A DNA stretch of 58,260 bases, from NCBI GenBank assembly GCA_902799655.1, contig CADCBH010000019.1, positions 1 to 58,260 on the forward strand, in the 5' to 3' direction. Positions 35,873-44,946 of the stretch are shown here, one piece after another. The DNA is from an uncultured Bacteroidales bacterium. Its GTDB lineage: Bacteria > Bacteroidota > Bacteroidia > Bacteroidales > Bacteroidaceae. The notes beneath the pieces are model-generated. The model worked only from the letters and a program-made list of their open reading frames with translations, had not been told where the DNA came from and searched no databases. Within the stretch, counting starts at the first letter, position 1. Every line of letters begins with the position of its first letter. A program made the translations under genes and the position numbers.

Positions 35873-36079
35873 ATGGAAATTCACAAATATAACAGGCTAA
35901 AGATTGTTTTGGCTGAGAAAGAAAAGACTGGCACATGGCTTTCAGAACAGATGGGTCACAGCATCAGTACCGTTTCACGTTGGATGACGAATAAGGTGCA
36001 GCCATCTGTTGAACAGCTCTACGAGATTGCACGCCACCTTGAGGTGGATGTGAAGGATTTATTAATATCCACAAAATAA
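35873..36079 (+). CDS. XRE-family helix-turn-helix regulator
   Basis: A 68-residue Cro/CI-type protein, essentially one HTH domain (NRLKIVLAEKEKTGTWLSEQ, MGHSISTVSRWMTNKVQPS). It heads the island operon, 7 bases before the DUF1848 gene, and probably controls it. Confidence 0.9.
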   Translation: MEIHKYNRLKIVLAEKEKTGTWLSEQMGHSISTVSRWMTNKVQPSVEQLYEIARHLEVDVKDLLISTK

Positions 36080-36086
36080 GTTATCA

Positions 36087-37154
36087 ATGGCTGTCTGGAA
36101 GAAGGAATTATTAACGAGAGAAAATGGAGGACTTGTAGAAATGCAAGTTCCTGAGATTGTTTCTGCTAGTAGGAGTACAGACATTCCTGCTTTTTATGCA
36201 GATTGGTTTTTCCATCGATTGAAGGTAGGTTATTCGGCATGGACTAATCCATTTAACGGTGTTAAAGGATATGTTTCATATAAAAATACTCGTTTTATCG
36301 TATTCTGGTCAAAAGACCCTTCCCCACTTCTTGCTCATTTAGAGGAATTGAAAATAAGAAAAATTGGGTGTTATATCCAATACACCTTAAATGATTACGT
36401 CAAAGAAGGGCTTGAAAAAGGTGTAAAACCTTTAGAATATAGAATTGGCATATTCAAACGTTTGGTTGAAAAGTTAGGCTTTGGAAGTGTTATTTGGCGA
36501 TTTGATCCTCTGATGTTCACTGACACAATTGACATTGATACGCTACTTGGTAAGATGGAGAAAATAGGTGACCAACTGAAAGGTTATACAGAGAAACTTG
36601 TTTTCAGCTATGCAGACATTGCTATATATAGGAAAGTCAGGTCGAATCTCGAAAAGAATGGCATTAATAGTAGAGACTGGACTGAAGATGAAATGCGAGA
36701 GTTTGCAGATGGATTGGCTAAGCTTAACAAATCATGGGGATATACTTTAGCAACGTGTGGTGAGAAAATTGACCTGAAGCCCTATGGTATAGAACATAAC
36801 CATTGTATCGATGATGATCTGATCATCAGGCTTGCATATAAAGATAAGGCTCTAATGGATTTTCTGAAAGTCAAGATACATCCAATGCCAAGTCCTTCTA
36901 TCTTTGGAGATACAGAACCACTACCGCCAGATGCGATTATTCTTTCCAATAATACTTATGCCACTCGTGGTGATAACAGGGATAAAGGACAAAGAGAATT
37001 ATGTGGATGCATGAAGAGCAAAGATATTGGCGAGTATAATACATGTATTCATCTCTGCGAATATTGCTACGCTAACACTAGCAAACAAGCCGCAGTAAAG
37101 AACTATAATTTACATAAAGAAAATCTTTTTGGAGAAACAATTACAGGGATATGA
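36087..37154 (+). CDS. DUF1848 protein, radical-SAM-like with Cys cluster
   Basis: A 355-residue protein. It begins with the DUF1848 signature ISASRSTDIPAFY-like (VSASRSTDIPAFYADWF near residue 27) and ends with a cysteine-rich block, CGCMKSKDIGEYNTC followed by LCEYCYAN near residues 305-325. The fold is TIM-barrel-like and the family is thought to be related to radical SAM/spore-photoproduct-lyase-type enzymes, with an Fe-S cluster inferred from the cysteines. The substrate is unknown. Its last bases overlap the start of the fusion-protein gene by four. Confidence 0.85.
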   Translation: MAVWKKELLTRENGGLVEMQVPEIVSASRSTDIPAFYADWFFHRLKVGYSAWTNPFNGVKGYVSYKNTRFIVFWSKDPSPLLAHLEELKIRKIGCYIQYTLNDYVKEGLEKGVKPLEYRIGIFKRLVEKLGFGSVIWRFDPLMFTDTIDIDTLLGKMEKIGDQLKGYTEKLVFSYADIAIYRKVRSNLEKNGINSRDWTEDEMREFADGLAKLNKSWGYTLATCGEKIDLKPYGIEHNHCIDDDLIIRLAYKDKALMDFLKVKIHPMPSPSIFGDTEPLPPDAIILSNNTYATRGDNRDKGQRELCGCMKSKDIGEYNTCIHLCEYCYANTSKQAAVKNYNLHKENLFGETITGI

Positions 37155-40100
37155 AAGAAAGTAGGACTACATACTCGTATCTAATAGAGCACATGCAAGA
37201 GCCATCTTTTCTAAAAGTATGGGATATTGCATTTGACTTTGTTCGAAAATTGCCAAGCGATTTGTGTGACGAACTTCACGAGTCATTAAACAGAGGAGTT
37301 GACATCTTAGATTCAGAACCTCTTCTACAGATGTATATCTACGCTTTTGGAAAGATGCACAATGCCAAGCTGCAGTATGCTTTCGAGCATATGCAGAAGA
37401 ATGCAATTAATTATAATGAAGTTGAAGTTGTTGATTACGGATGTGGGCAGGGGCTAGCTACAATTTGTTATCATGATTACCTTCAGGAACACAACAAAGA
37501 ACAGAAGGTAAAAAGAGTCATTCTAATAGAACCATCGCCTATGGCTTTATCAAGAGCCGAATTACTTTGCTCAAGATTCTATCCTAATGCAGAGATACAT
37601 GCAATTAATAAACAATTTGACGATCTGACAAATGAAGATTTGATTTTTTCTCCCGATATTCCTACTATTCACCTGCTATCTAATATACTTGATGTCGACT
37701 CATACGATTTACAACATTTTTCTAAGATTGTCAAGGAGCAATCGGTTGGAGACAACGAGTATGTATTGGTCTCTCCTATGCAGAATACAATGCGTATACA
37801 GCGATTAAGAGATTTCGTTTCTATTATTGAGAAGCACATCTATTTTGAACAATATTTAGATAAACGACAGCTTGACAGTGAAAAAGAATGGACATGTGTT
37901 GTATTCCTGTGTTCACAACACAAAGTCTTCGAATTTGATTGTGATAAAATATTTGAAGACGCAAAAACAATTGCTGAGAACAAATCAGAGAGTAAAAATG
38001 AAGATTCATGTGCTGAATTATTTCACAAATTACAAGAATGCGCAAGATTTGGAGATAAAAGATGCCAAAACATGTTAGGAATCTGGTATGAAAAAGGTAT
38101 CGGAACAGAACAAAACTACAATCTTGCACTTGATTGGATACACAAATCTGCTGAACAAGATTATGTATCTGCTTTTGCTAATTTAGGTCGCTTATATTAT
38201 AGTGGAAGAGGTATAAAGCGAGATTTAGGAAAGTCAATATATTATTGGACCCAGGGAGCAAATCTAGACGAACCTGTATGTCAATTCCGTTTAGCATATT
38301 TCTTTTTTATAGGAGAAGGTGTTGAGAAAGACACTGCAAAGGCATTTTCACTTTTCCACAAGGCAGCCTCACATAAATTTTCTCCTGCATTATTCGAGTT
38401 GTATAGATGCCATATTAACGGGTGGGGTACAAGTAAAGACGAAAAGGCGGCATTGAAAGCACTGAAAGAGGCAGTGAAACTAAAACATCCAAAATCGTGT
38501 TATATATTAGCAACGTATTACTATTCGGGAGAGTTGGTTGACAAAAACGAACGTAAAGCTTTCAGTTTAATAAAAGTATCTGCTGAGTTGGGATATTGCC
38601 AAGCCCAAGAAAAGTTAGGTGAAATATACAGGAAAGGTGTATGTGGTAAAGATGAATCTCCAAAACTGGCCTTTAAATGGTACTATAAGGCAGCAGGACA
38701 AGGCAGTGTTTCAGCTATATTCTATATTGGTTATTTCTATGCTAATGGCTATGGTGTAAAGAAAGACGCAAACTTGGCGTTTGAATGGTATTCTCGTGCA
38801 GCAAAAGGGAATAGTCCTGCGGCACTCAATAATTTAGCTTTCTGCTATGAATATGGGAAAGGCACTACGGTTGATTTAAAGAAAGCTATGTTATATTATG
38901 AAAAAGCTGCTAAATTAGGGAGTACTACAGCTCAAAAGAACCTTGCAATATGCTATAAAAACGGAACAGGAGTTGATGCCAACTCCCAAAAGGTGTTCTA
39001 TTGGACATTAGAAGCGGCTAAAAGATCTGACTTAAAATCCCAAAAGACTATTGCGCTATATTATCTAAAAGGATATGGAACAGATCGGAGCAATGAAAAG
39101 TCTTTAATTTGGTATGCAAATTATTACTTTAGAATAAATCTTAGTGACGCGAAGCAAGCATACAAATCATTTTTAGAGAAAGCTGAGCAGGATGATGCTC
39201 AATCTATATATATTATAGGGAAATGTTTGCAATATGGTGTTGCTACTGAAAAGAATCTGGCTGAAGCACATTCGCGTTTTGTGAAAGCGGCAAAATTAGG
39301 CCATATAGAATCTCTTATTAAGGTTAAACAAATGTCAGAACTTCATGATTTTTGTTTCATAAAGGAAGACAAGACTTCTATCAAAGATTCTTATGGTGTT
39401 TCTTATTCGAAAGACAAAAAGATTCTAATAACCACTGGATATCTTAAAGCAGAAGAATATAAAATAGCAGAAGGAACAAGAATAATCTGTGACAAAGCAT
39501 TTTATTATGCTTCTGTAAAAAAGGTAATCATTCCATCGTCAGTGTTAGTAATAGGCAAGAATCCATTTAGTGGATATGAAGATGGTTGGGGAGACAGGTA
39601 TAACATAGATGATATTGTCAATCGTTCTTGTAATTATATCGTGTCAAATTTTGCACTATACACAAAGGATCGGAAAAAACTGATTTCATATATTGGGGTT
39701 GATTCTATATTCACAATACCACAATGCGTAGAGGTTATTGGAGAGAGAGCTTTTGCTGACAGATTTAAACTTGAAGAGATTTCTTTCCCTGATGGTCTTC
39801 GCTGTATTGAGAATGAGGCTTTCATACATTGTACTAAAATAAGTAGAATAGATTTGCCTAATAGTATAACTAGTATTGGAACAAGATGCTTTTATGGTTG
39901 TGCTAATCTATCTGAAGTATTGTCTTTAGGAACTATTAGTATAGTCAAGGAAGGAACATTTATGGGGTGTAACATTATGAAGTTAGCCCTTCCTACGTCT
40001 CTTGTAGAATTAGAAAATGATGCCTTTAACTCTAACAACAAATTGAAAAGTGTTGTTCTTCCTGATTCCGTAAGAATAATTGGTAATTCTTGTTTTGCTT

Positions 40101-40921
40101 ATTGCGGTATTAGCAGTATGGCGCTAAATGATAATTTGAAGAGAATTGGCGATTTCTGCTTCTTTAAATGTTCAATCGAGAGATTAACAATTCCGGCACA
40201 AGTAAATAGTATTGGAATAAATCCGTTTATCGGAACCAAGACTATTGTTTGTACTAGCAATGGTAAATATGTTGCTGAAAATGGAATGTTGTATGACAAG
40301 GAGAATGGCAGTGTTATAGCACATTATGAAGATTCTGAGATAGCGCTATATCCTCCAATATGTCGCATAAATTCTTATGCTTTCTATAACTCAAGCGTTA
40401 CAGACGTCTTTATGGGGGCAAATATCATAGAGATAGAACCGTGGGCTTTTTTCGAAGCAGACAAACTCGAAAACCTAATCTGGCAGAAATGTAAGATAAA
40501 GGAAATTCCTGAAGGTTGCTTTGGGAAATGTATGAGTTTATGTAAGATTAGTATCCCAGAATCTGTAGAGGAAGTTCAGAAAGGTTCTTTCTTTGATTGC
40601 TTTGAATTAAGAAAAATACGCTTTGAGGGAAAGAAAACCAAAGCTAATGAGAAAATGTTTGAAAGAATTAAAAGGGCTTTAGACATACCAAATCCTTATG
40701 AAGCACCTTATCAATTCATGGGTAGTACAATAGACGAAAATTTCGGTAGGGAGGATATGGATTTCGAATCTTTCACAAAAATAGAAATAAGCATTCCATG
40801 TGGATGTTTCGATAATCTGAAATTTGACACTATTTATGATGATGACCTCCATAATGAGCATAGTTCTTATGGGTATGGTATGGACAGGACTTTTATTGTG
40901 AAGGAGTATGAAAAAGAGTAG
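37151..40921 (+). CDS. Methyltransferase-like / Sel1-repeat / LRR_5 fusion protein
   Basis: A 1256-residue protein with three parts. Residues ~1-270 carry a class I SAM-methyltransferase-like domain: motif I VVDYGCGQGLA near 93-103, an acidic strand end VILIEPSPMA near 123, and a post-motif IHLLSNILDV near 173. Residues ~298-725 form about eleven Sel1 (TPR-like) repeats of ~36 residues. Residues ~760-1200 form BspA-type LRR_5 repeats (for example LEEISFPDGLRCIENEAFIHC, split over 870-890). No signal peptide is visible, so it is cytoplasmic. Sel1 and LRR parts should bind other proteins. I know of no described protein with this order. The next gene overlaps its end by 14 bases. Confidence 0.85.
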   Translation: MKESRTTYSYLIEHMQEPSFLKVWDIAFDFVRKLPSDLCDELHESLNRGVDILDSEPLLQMYIYAFGKMHNAKLQYAFEHMQKNAINYNEVEVVDYGCGQGLATICYHDYLQEHNKEQKVKRVILIEPSPMALSRAELLCSRFYPNAEIHAINKQFDDLTNEDLIFSPDIPTIHLLSNILDVDSYDLQHFSKIVKEQSVGDNEYVLVSPMQNTMRIQRLRDFVSIIEKHIYFEQYLDKRQLDSEKEWTCVVFLCSQHKVFEFDCDKIFEDAKTIAENKSESKNEDSCAELFHKLQECARFGDKRCQNMLGIWYEKGIGTEQNYNLALDWIHKSAEQDYVSAFANLGRLYYSGRGIKRDLGKSIYYWTQGANLDEPVCQFRLAYFFFIGEGVEKDTAKAFSLFHKAASHKFSPALFELYRCHINGWGTSKDEKAALKALKEAVKLKHPKSCYILATYYYSGELVDKNERKAFSLIKVSAELGYCQAQEKLGEIYRKGVCGKDESPKLAFKWYYKAAGQGSVSAIFYIGYFYANGYGVKKDANLAFEWYSRAAKGNSPAALNNLAFCYEYGKGTTVDLKKAMLYYEKAAKLGSTTAQKNLAICYKNGTGVDANSQKVFYWTLEAAKRSDLKSQKTIALYYLKGYGTDRSNEKSLIWYANYYFRINLSDAKQAYKSFLEKAEQDDAQSIYIIGKCLQYGVATEKNLAEAHSRFVKAAKLGHIESLIKVKQMSELHDFCFIKEDKTSIKDSYGVSYSKDKKILITTGYLKAEEYKIAEGTRIICDKAFYYASVKKVIIPSSVLVIGKNPFSGYEDGWGDRYNIDDIVNRSCNYIVSNFALYTKDRKKLISYIGVDSIFTIPQCVEVIGERAFADRFKLEEISFPDGLRCIENEAFIHCTKISRIDLPNSITSIGTRCFYGCANLSEVLSLGTISIVKEGTFMGCNIMKLALPTSLVELENDAFNSNNKLKSVVLPDSVRIIGNSCFAYCGISSMALNDNLKRIGDFCFFKCSIERLTIPAQVNSIGINPFIGTKTIVCTSNGKYVAENGMLYDKENGSVIAHYEDSEIALYPPICRINSYAFYNSSVTDVFMGANIIEIEPWAFFEADKLENLIWQKCKIKEIPEGCFGKCMSLCKISIPESVEEVQKGSFFDCFELRKIRFEGKKTKANEKMFERIKRALDIPNPYEAPYQFMGSTIDENFGREDMDFESFTKIEISIPCGCFDNLKFDTIYDDDLHNEHSSYGYGMDRTFIVKEYEKE

Positions 40922-41549
40922 CTTTGCCCCAATAATGGGGATAGATCGGCTGCGGATGGGCACTGATGGAAATGGAATAACCTCTTTAGTTACTTTTTAT
41001 GGTTGTCCGTTAAAATGTAGCTTTTGCTTAAATCCACAATGTCATAGAGAATTGTCTGACGTTCTATTTTCTCGGCCTGAAGAAGTGTACAATACTGTTG
41101 CAGTCGATGAATTGTATTATTTGGCAACTGGCGGCGGTGTGACTTTTGGAGGTGGAGAACCATTGTTATATTCAGATTTTATAATTAGTGTTCTCGAATT
41201 GGGGGCAAAAAAGTGGAACGTCACGATAGAAACATCATTGAATGTTCCTTTTGAACAAATTGATGTATTATTACCTTACATTAACGAAATGATAGTTGAT
41301 ATAAAAGACATAAATCCACAAATATATAGGTTATACACGCAATCAAACAATCAAATAATTATAGACAACTTAAAACGACTTGCAGATAGAGGCTATGCAG
41401 AAAAAGTGACGATACGTATTCCGTTAATAAAAGGTTATAATACGGATAGTGACAGATTGAGTAGTAAGAACTTTCTTAAAAGACTTGGCTATTCGGCCTT
41501 TGATTTGTTTGAATATAAAAGAGATTTTAGCTATGACAGGAAAAGATAA
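40908..41549 (+). CDS. Small radical SAM enzyme (PflA/activase-like)
   Basis: A 213-residue radical SAM protein with the 4Fe-4S motif CPLKCSFC (CxxxCxxC) near residues 33-40 and the SAM-binding GGGEPLLYS near 82. At this size it resembles glycyl-radical activases (PflA, NrdG), which act on a partner protein. No glycyl radical enzyme is near, so its target may be a neighbour in the operon. Its end overlaps the Cys-rich small protein. Confidence 0.88.
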   Translation: MKKSSFAPIMGIDRLRMGTDGNGITSLVTFYGCPLKCSFCLNPQCHRELSDVLFSRPEEVYNTVAVDELYYLATGGGVTFGGGEPLLYSDFIISVLELGAKKWNVTIETSLNVPFEQIDVLLPYINEMIVDIKDINPQIYRLYTQSNNQIIIDNLKRLADRGYAEKVTIRIPLIKGYNTDSDRLSSKNFLKRLGYSAFDLFEYKRDFSYDRKR

Positions 41550-41793
41550 ATGTACATTGCTTAAATCCATTAGGGTTAGGCTCGCAGAATTGAATAATAT
41601 CACATACACCCCTCATCCTTGTAATAATACAGAGGATTGCAGTGGAACATGTGAAATGTGTGATGCTGAATCAAAATGGTTATTGCATACTATGAGACAA
41701 CTTGAACGCAAGGGCTTTCCTATTACTTTCTCATTAAATGAAACTGACGAGTTTGTTGTAGATAAGAATGTAAACGTATTAGATGTATTATGA
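41533..41793 (+). CDS. 86-residue Cys-rich small protein
   Basis: Begins MTGKDKCTLLKSIRVRLAEL and carries the cluster C-x5-C-x-G-T-C-x-x-C-D-A-E (CNNTEDCSGTCEMCDAE) near residues 31-47. Four cysteines spaced this way could bind zinc or a cluster. I recall similar segments in other small Bacteroidetes proteins but cannot confirm the family. The start at 41533 (over 41485) is chosen because it overlaps the radical SAM end by 17 bases, keeping the operon tight. The nuclease-like gene overlaps its stop by four bases. Confidence 0.7.
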   Translation: MTGKDKCTLLKSIRVRLAELNNITYTPHPCNNTEDCSGTCEMCDAESKWLLHTMRQLERKGFPITFSLNETDEFVVDKNVNVLDVL

Positions 41794-42557
41794 CACAAGA
41801 AGAACGATATAGGCAGCAAGCTGTATTTTTCATTAAGGAGCTGAATAAAGCAAGAATGCTATTTGCAAACCACAAGCCATCTATTGGTTATGTTGGTGAA
41901 GAACTTTTACGCTTGGCATTGAGAGACTTATTGCCAAAAGAATATGACGTATGCCAAGGGTTTGTCCTCAATAATGAAATTAAACAAAAGGATAACATAT
42001 CAAGGCAATGCGATATTATTGTTTTTCGTAAAGGAAAGCAATCTATTGCATATTCCATAGGAGAACTCAATGTTATAAATGCACATTCTGTTGTCGCTGT
42101 AATTGAAGTCAAATCATCACTCAATAGGGATTCGTTTTTAACAACACTTGAAGCATTTGAGAAGTTACAGGAATTAAGGGTAATTCAAAAATTTGTTTTT
42201 GTTTTTGGAAAGTTATCAAGAAAATCGCTTCGACGTTGGTTTTTCCAATATAGATGTCCCCCAAATTTTAATGAAGAATTTTTGGTGATGGATAATGAAT
42301 TATATGATTGGTCAGATATAGAATGGATACCTAAATCGATTCTATCACTTGAGTCTCACAATTTGTTCGTATTAGATCATCTACAGGATGATAACAGGGA
42401 CTATATTGGATATGTATCCCACGTAATAAAGGATAAAACCGATAAGGAAATAAGTTGTTTGCAACGATTTCTTGCCAATGTAATGGATTTAATAAATGAT
42501 ACTTTTGAAATTGATCAAAATGATTATTCTATAAAAGATGGATTTCTTTTGTATTAA
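41790..42557 (+). CDS. DUF6602-like PD-(D/E)XK nuclease-fold protein
   Basis: A 255-residue protein. The catalytic-type layout is visible: GYVGEELLRLAL with Glu near 37, QCDIIVF with Asp near 75, and VVAVIEVKSSL with E-x-K near 107-109. This matches the restriction-endonuclease-like core of DUF6602. It may cut or bind DNA. It is the last gene of the island operon, starting within the stop of the Cys-rich protein gene. Confidence 0.8.
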   Translation: MTQEERYRQQAVFFIKELNKARMLFANHKPSIGYVGEELLRLALRDLLPKEYDVCQGFVLNNEIKQKDNISRQCDIIVFRKGKQSIAYSIGELNVINAHSVVAVIEVKSSLNRDSFLTTLEAFEKLQELRVIQKFVFVFGKLSRKSLRRWFFQYRCPPNFNEEFLVMDNELYDWSDIEWIPKSILSLESHNLFVLDHLQDDNRDYIGYVSHVIKDKTDKEISCLQRFLANVMDLINDTFEIDQNDYSIKDGFLLY

Positions 42558-42599
42558 TTTTAGGAGAATAAAATAATAAAGAACATAAAGACAACTAAG

Positions 42600-42949
42600 A
42601 TGAAAAGAAAGATTGTTTTTATTTTATTATTATGTATAGTGTTTGGTTTGCAATTCTTTGCATACCAGACGAAAGGTAACGCTATGCCAGATTATGCACT
42701 AAATTTACTTACTGAAGACTCTGTCCTTCAAAATCGAACCAAAGACAATAGTCAGAGACATGAATTTCAAGAAACAGACTTTACTTGGAGAGACAGTAAG
42801 GGAAAGAGTATCCAGTATATATGGCACGTACTGGTTCATGTTTCGTCATAAGAACCTCAAAAAGTGGCAAAGATTATAGGTTGTATCTTGGTAAAGATGT
42901 GTCTGAACAGATACGGAAAGTATTAAGCACGAGAAAGAAATCGTTATAG
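42600..42949 (+). pseudogene. Frameshifted secreted small-protein gene
   Basis: A signal peptide (KIVFILLLCIVFGLQFFAYQ) is followed by FTWRDSKGK and then an early stop at 42851. One base is missing near 42803: the other frame continues directly YPVYMARTGSCFVIRTSKSG and ends at 42949 (TRKKSL). The joined product would be a ~115-residue secreted protein with a DSKGKEYPVYM...GSCFVIRTSK core that I believe is common in Prevotella. It is either recently inactivated or a base was lost in sequencing. Confidence 0.7.
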
Positions 42950-42993
42950 TATATTGCATAACGAAGAAAGTAAACTAAAAATAGAAAACGGCA

Positions 42994-43434
42994 ATGAAAA
43001 AAACATGTTTAGTAACAATTGTTTATTTTGCGATTTTGTGTATTCTCATCTATAATGGAATGTGGATATGGTTGATTATTGCAATACTATTAGGAGGTCT
43101 TGCAGCATTTATTGCATTTTGGGGAGTAGCGCTTGAAGCAGGATTCCGTTCAAAATTTCCACTCGATTTCCTTGCGCATACACAATGGGTAAATAGATAT
43201 TTTGAAGATAGGGGATTTGAATTGGTTGGACATAATACGTCAGATTCTAATTATGATAAACTTAAGGTCGTGATTAGGCTTAATGCCCCTATTGTGACGC
43301 ATAGCTCTTTCACTATTACAGTGATTGTCTCAGGAGAGCAAGAGAAAGAATGGAATTTCTCTGTTGAAAAGGATGAAAAGATCCTAAAAATGTTTGATGT
43401 TTATTTTAGCTATTATTACAATAAGGGGGCTTGA
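42994..43434 (+). CDS. Small membrane protein, unknown
   Basis: A 146-residue protein with one or two membrane segments in the first 50 residues (VTIVYFAILCILIYNGMWIW, then IAILLGGLAAFIAFWG) and a soluble C-terminal domain. No family is recognised. It lies between the frameshifted gene and the broken rhuM gene. Confidence 0.7.
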   Translation: MKKTCLVTIVYFAILCILIYNGMWIWLIIAILLGGLAAFIAFWGVALEAGFRSKFPLDFLAHTQWVNRYFEDRGFELVGHNTSDSNYDKLKVVIRLNAPIVTHSSFTITVIVSGEQEKEWNFSVEKDEKILKMFDVYFSYYYNKGA

Positions 43435-43461
43435 CACTTTTGCTCTATACGGAAAATTGAT

Positions 43462-43469
43462 TAACTTTG
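43462..43469 (+). promoter_or_regulatory. -7 box of the rhuM-like gene
   Basis: TAACTTTG, 16 bases before the ATG at 43485. Confidence 0.55.
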
Positions 43470-43484
43470 CAAACGAAACGAGAT

Positions 43485-44466
43485 ATGGCAAAACGTAGAG
43501 AAATAAGGAATAGTACGGCAGAGTTCCTAATCTTTCAGATAGAAGGAAAGGGACAAGGGATAGAGGTGTACTATAAGGACAAGACGGTGTGGTGTACCCA
43601 GAAAGCAATGGGTATGCTGTTTGACTGCTCAACGGACAATGTGGGACTTCATCTGAAGAACATATTTACAAGCGGTGAACTGGTTAAGGATTCAGTTACC
43701 GAGAAAATCTCGGCAACTGCCTCTGATGGGAAGAACTATATGACTCAGTTTTACAACCTCGATGCCATCTACTCAGTTCCGCCAGTGGGCCACAAGTGTA
43801 CTTCGTGAATATGCCATTCGTGGTTATGTGCTGGACAGGAAACGAATGGAGAATGGTACGTTCTTGGATGAGGACTACTTTGAACACCTGTTAGCAGAGA
43901 TTCGTGAAATTCGTCTGTCTGAGCGACGTTTCTATCAGAAATTGACGGACATCTATGCGACAGCAATTGATTACAATCGTGATGCGCCAACGACAAGACT
44001 CTTCTTCAAGATGATGCAAAATAAGATGCACTATGCTGTTCATGGACATACGGCAGCTGAACTGATAGTAGAACGAGCCGATGCCGAACAAGAACACATG
44101 GGACTGACCACTTGGGAGAATGCACCTGACGGAAAGATTGTCAAGACAGATGTATCAATTGCCAAGAACTACCTAAAAGAGGTGGAACTGGCAGACATGG
44201 GACAACTTGTGAATGGTGTATTGGAATTGGCAGAACGTATGGCTAAACGTCATATCCCAATGACAATGGAGGATTGGGCCAAACAGATTGATACTATCTT
44301 AGCGGCTGGTGGTAATGAAGTGCTACAAACGGCAGGTTCAGTAACAGCAGAAGAGGCCAAAGAACATGCCGAGACAGAATTTGAGAAGTACCGCATCGTA
44401 CAAGATCGTTTGTTCCAGAGTGACTTTGACAAGTATTTGGGTGAATTACCTTTTGAAGGTGAATAA
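43485..44466 (+). pseudogene. RhuM-family gene broken by a short deletion
   Basis: The first frame reads MAKRREIRNSTAEFLIFQIE... to YNLDAIYS (43485-43775) and then runs into a stop at 43808. The next frame carries TQFRQWATSVLREYAIRGYV to the end at 44466. RhuM proteins have a short segment (usually like SVGYRVNSKR) between DAI and TQFRQW, so about 35 bases appear to be deleted near 43770. The family is phage- and island-associated and has an N-terminal DNA-binding-like domain (WCTQKAMGMLFDCSTDNVGL). The product is very probably lost. Confidence 0.8.
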
Positions 44467-44731
44467 GTGATTCCTGTATAAAACATATCATTACTGTAGA
44501 AGGACGTAGCCTAATACGCATTTTCCTGGCTGGTTGAGACAAAGAGTGCCCTATGATTATAACAACCACTCATAAAATTGCTGGTTAAAACGCAGGGGCG
44601 GTTCCCAATGATCCATTTTCGTGGAGGCTCCTATCTCAATAACCCAGCTTTCTTGAACAAGAAGGCTAGGTTATTGCTTAATAACGCCATGTTATTTCAA
44701 CTGTAGTTTTTTCTATTAATAGTCGCAATCT

Positions 44732-44811
44732 CTACTATTAATGTTTGTTTCAGCTACGATATAATAGTTGGCGTTGCTACTATTAATGTTTGCAGTCGCT
44801 ACTATTAATAG
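44732..44811. repeat. CTACTATTAATG repeats
   Basis: The 16-mer CTACTATTAATGTTTG occurs at 44732-44747 and 44777-44792, with a third partial copy CTACTATTAATAG at 44799-44811 and an inverted partner CTATTAATAGTCGC at 44713-44726. Confidence 0.7.
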
Positions 44812-44868
44812 AAAAATATGCCACAGGGCAGTTGCTAGAAAAAGGATCTCCGCTCCCAGTTCCTCTCT

Positions 44869-44937
44869 CGCTTGCTTCGAGCAAGCGCCCCGTCTGCTTC
44901 GAGCAAGCGCCTTGCTTGCTTCGAGCAACGTTTTTTT
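44869..44937. repeat. Three small palindromic units (GCTTCGAGC)
   Basis: TGCTTCGAGCAAGCGCC at 44873-44889 and 44895-44911, and TGCTTCGAGCAACG at 44917-44930. Each forms a stem (CGCTTGC/GCAAGCG in the first). The third is followed by seven T (44931-44937), so it may also act as a plus-strand terminator. Confidence 0.7.
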
Positions 44938-44946
44938 GACGAATTT

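Noticed and set aside
44869-44930. GCTTCGAGC units as a CRISPR array
   Set aside because: Only three units, with 5-base gaps and no unique spacers.
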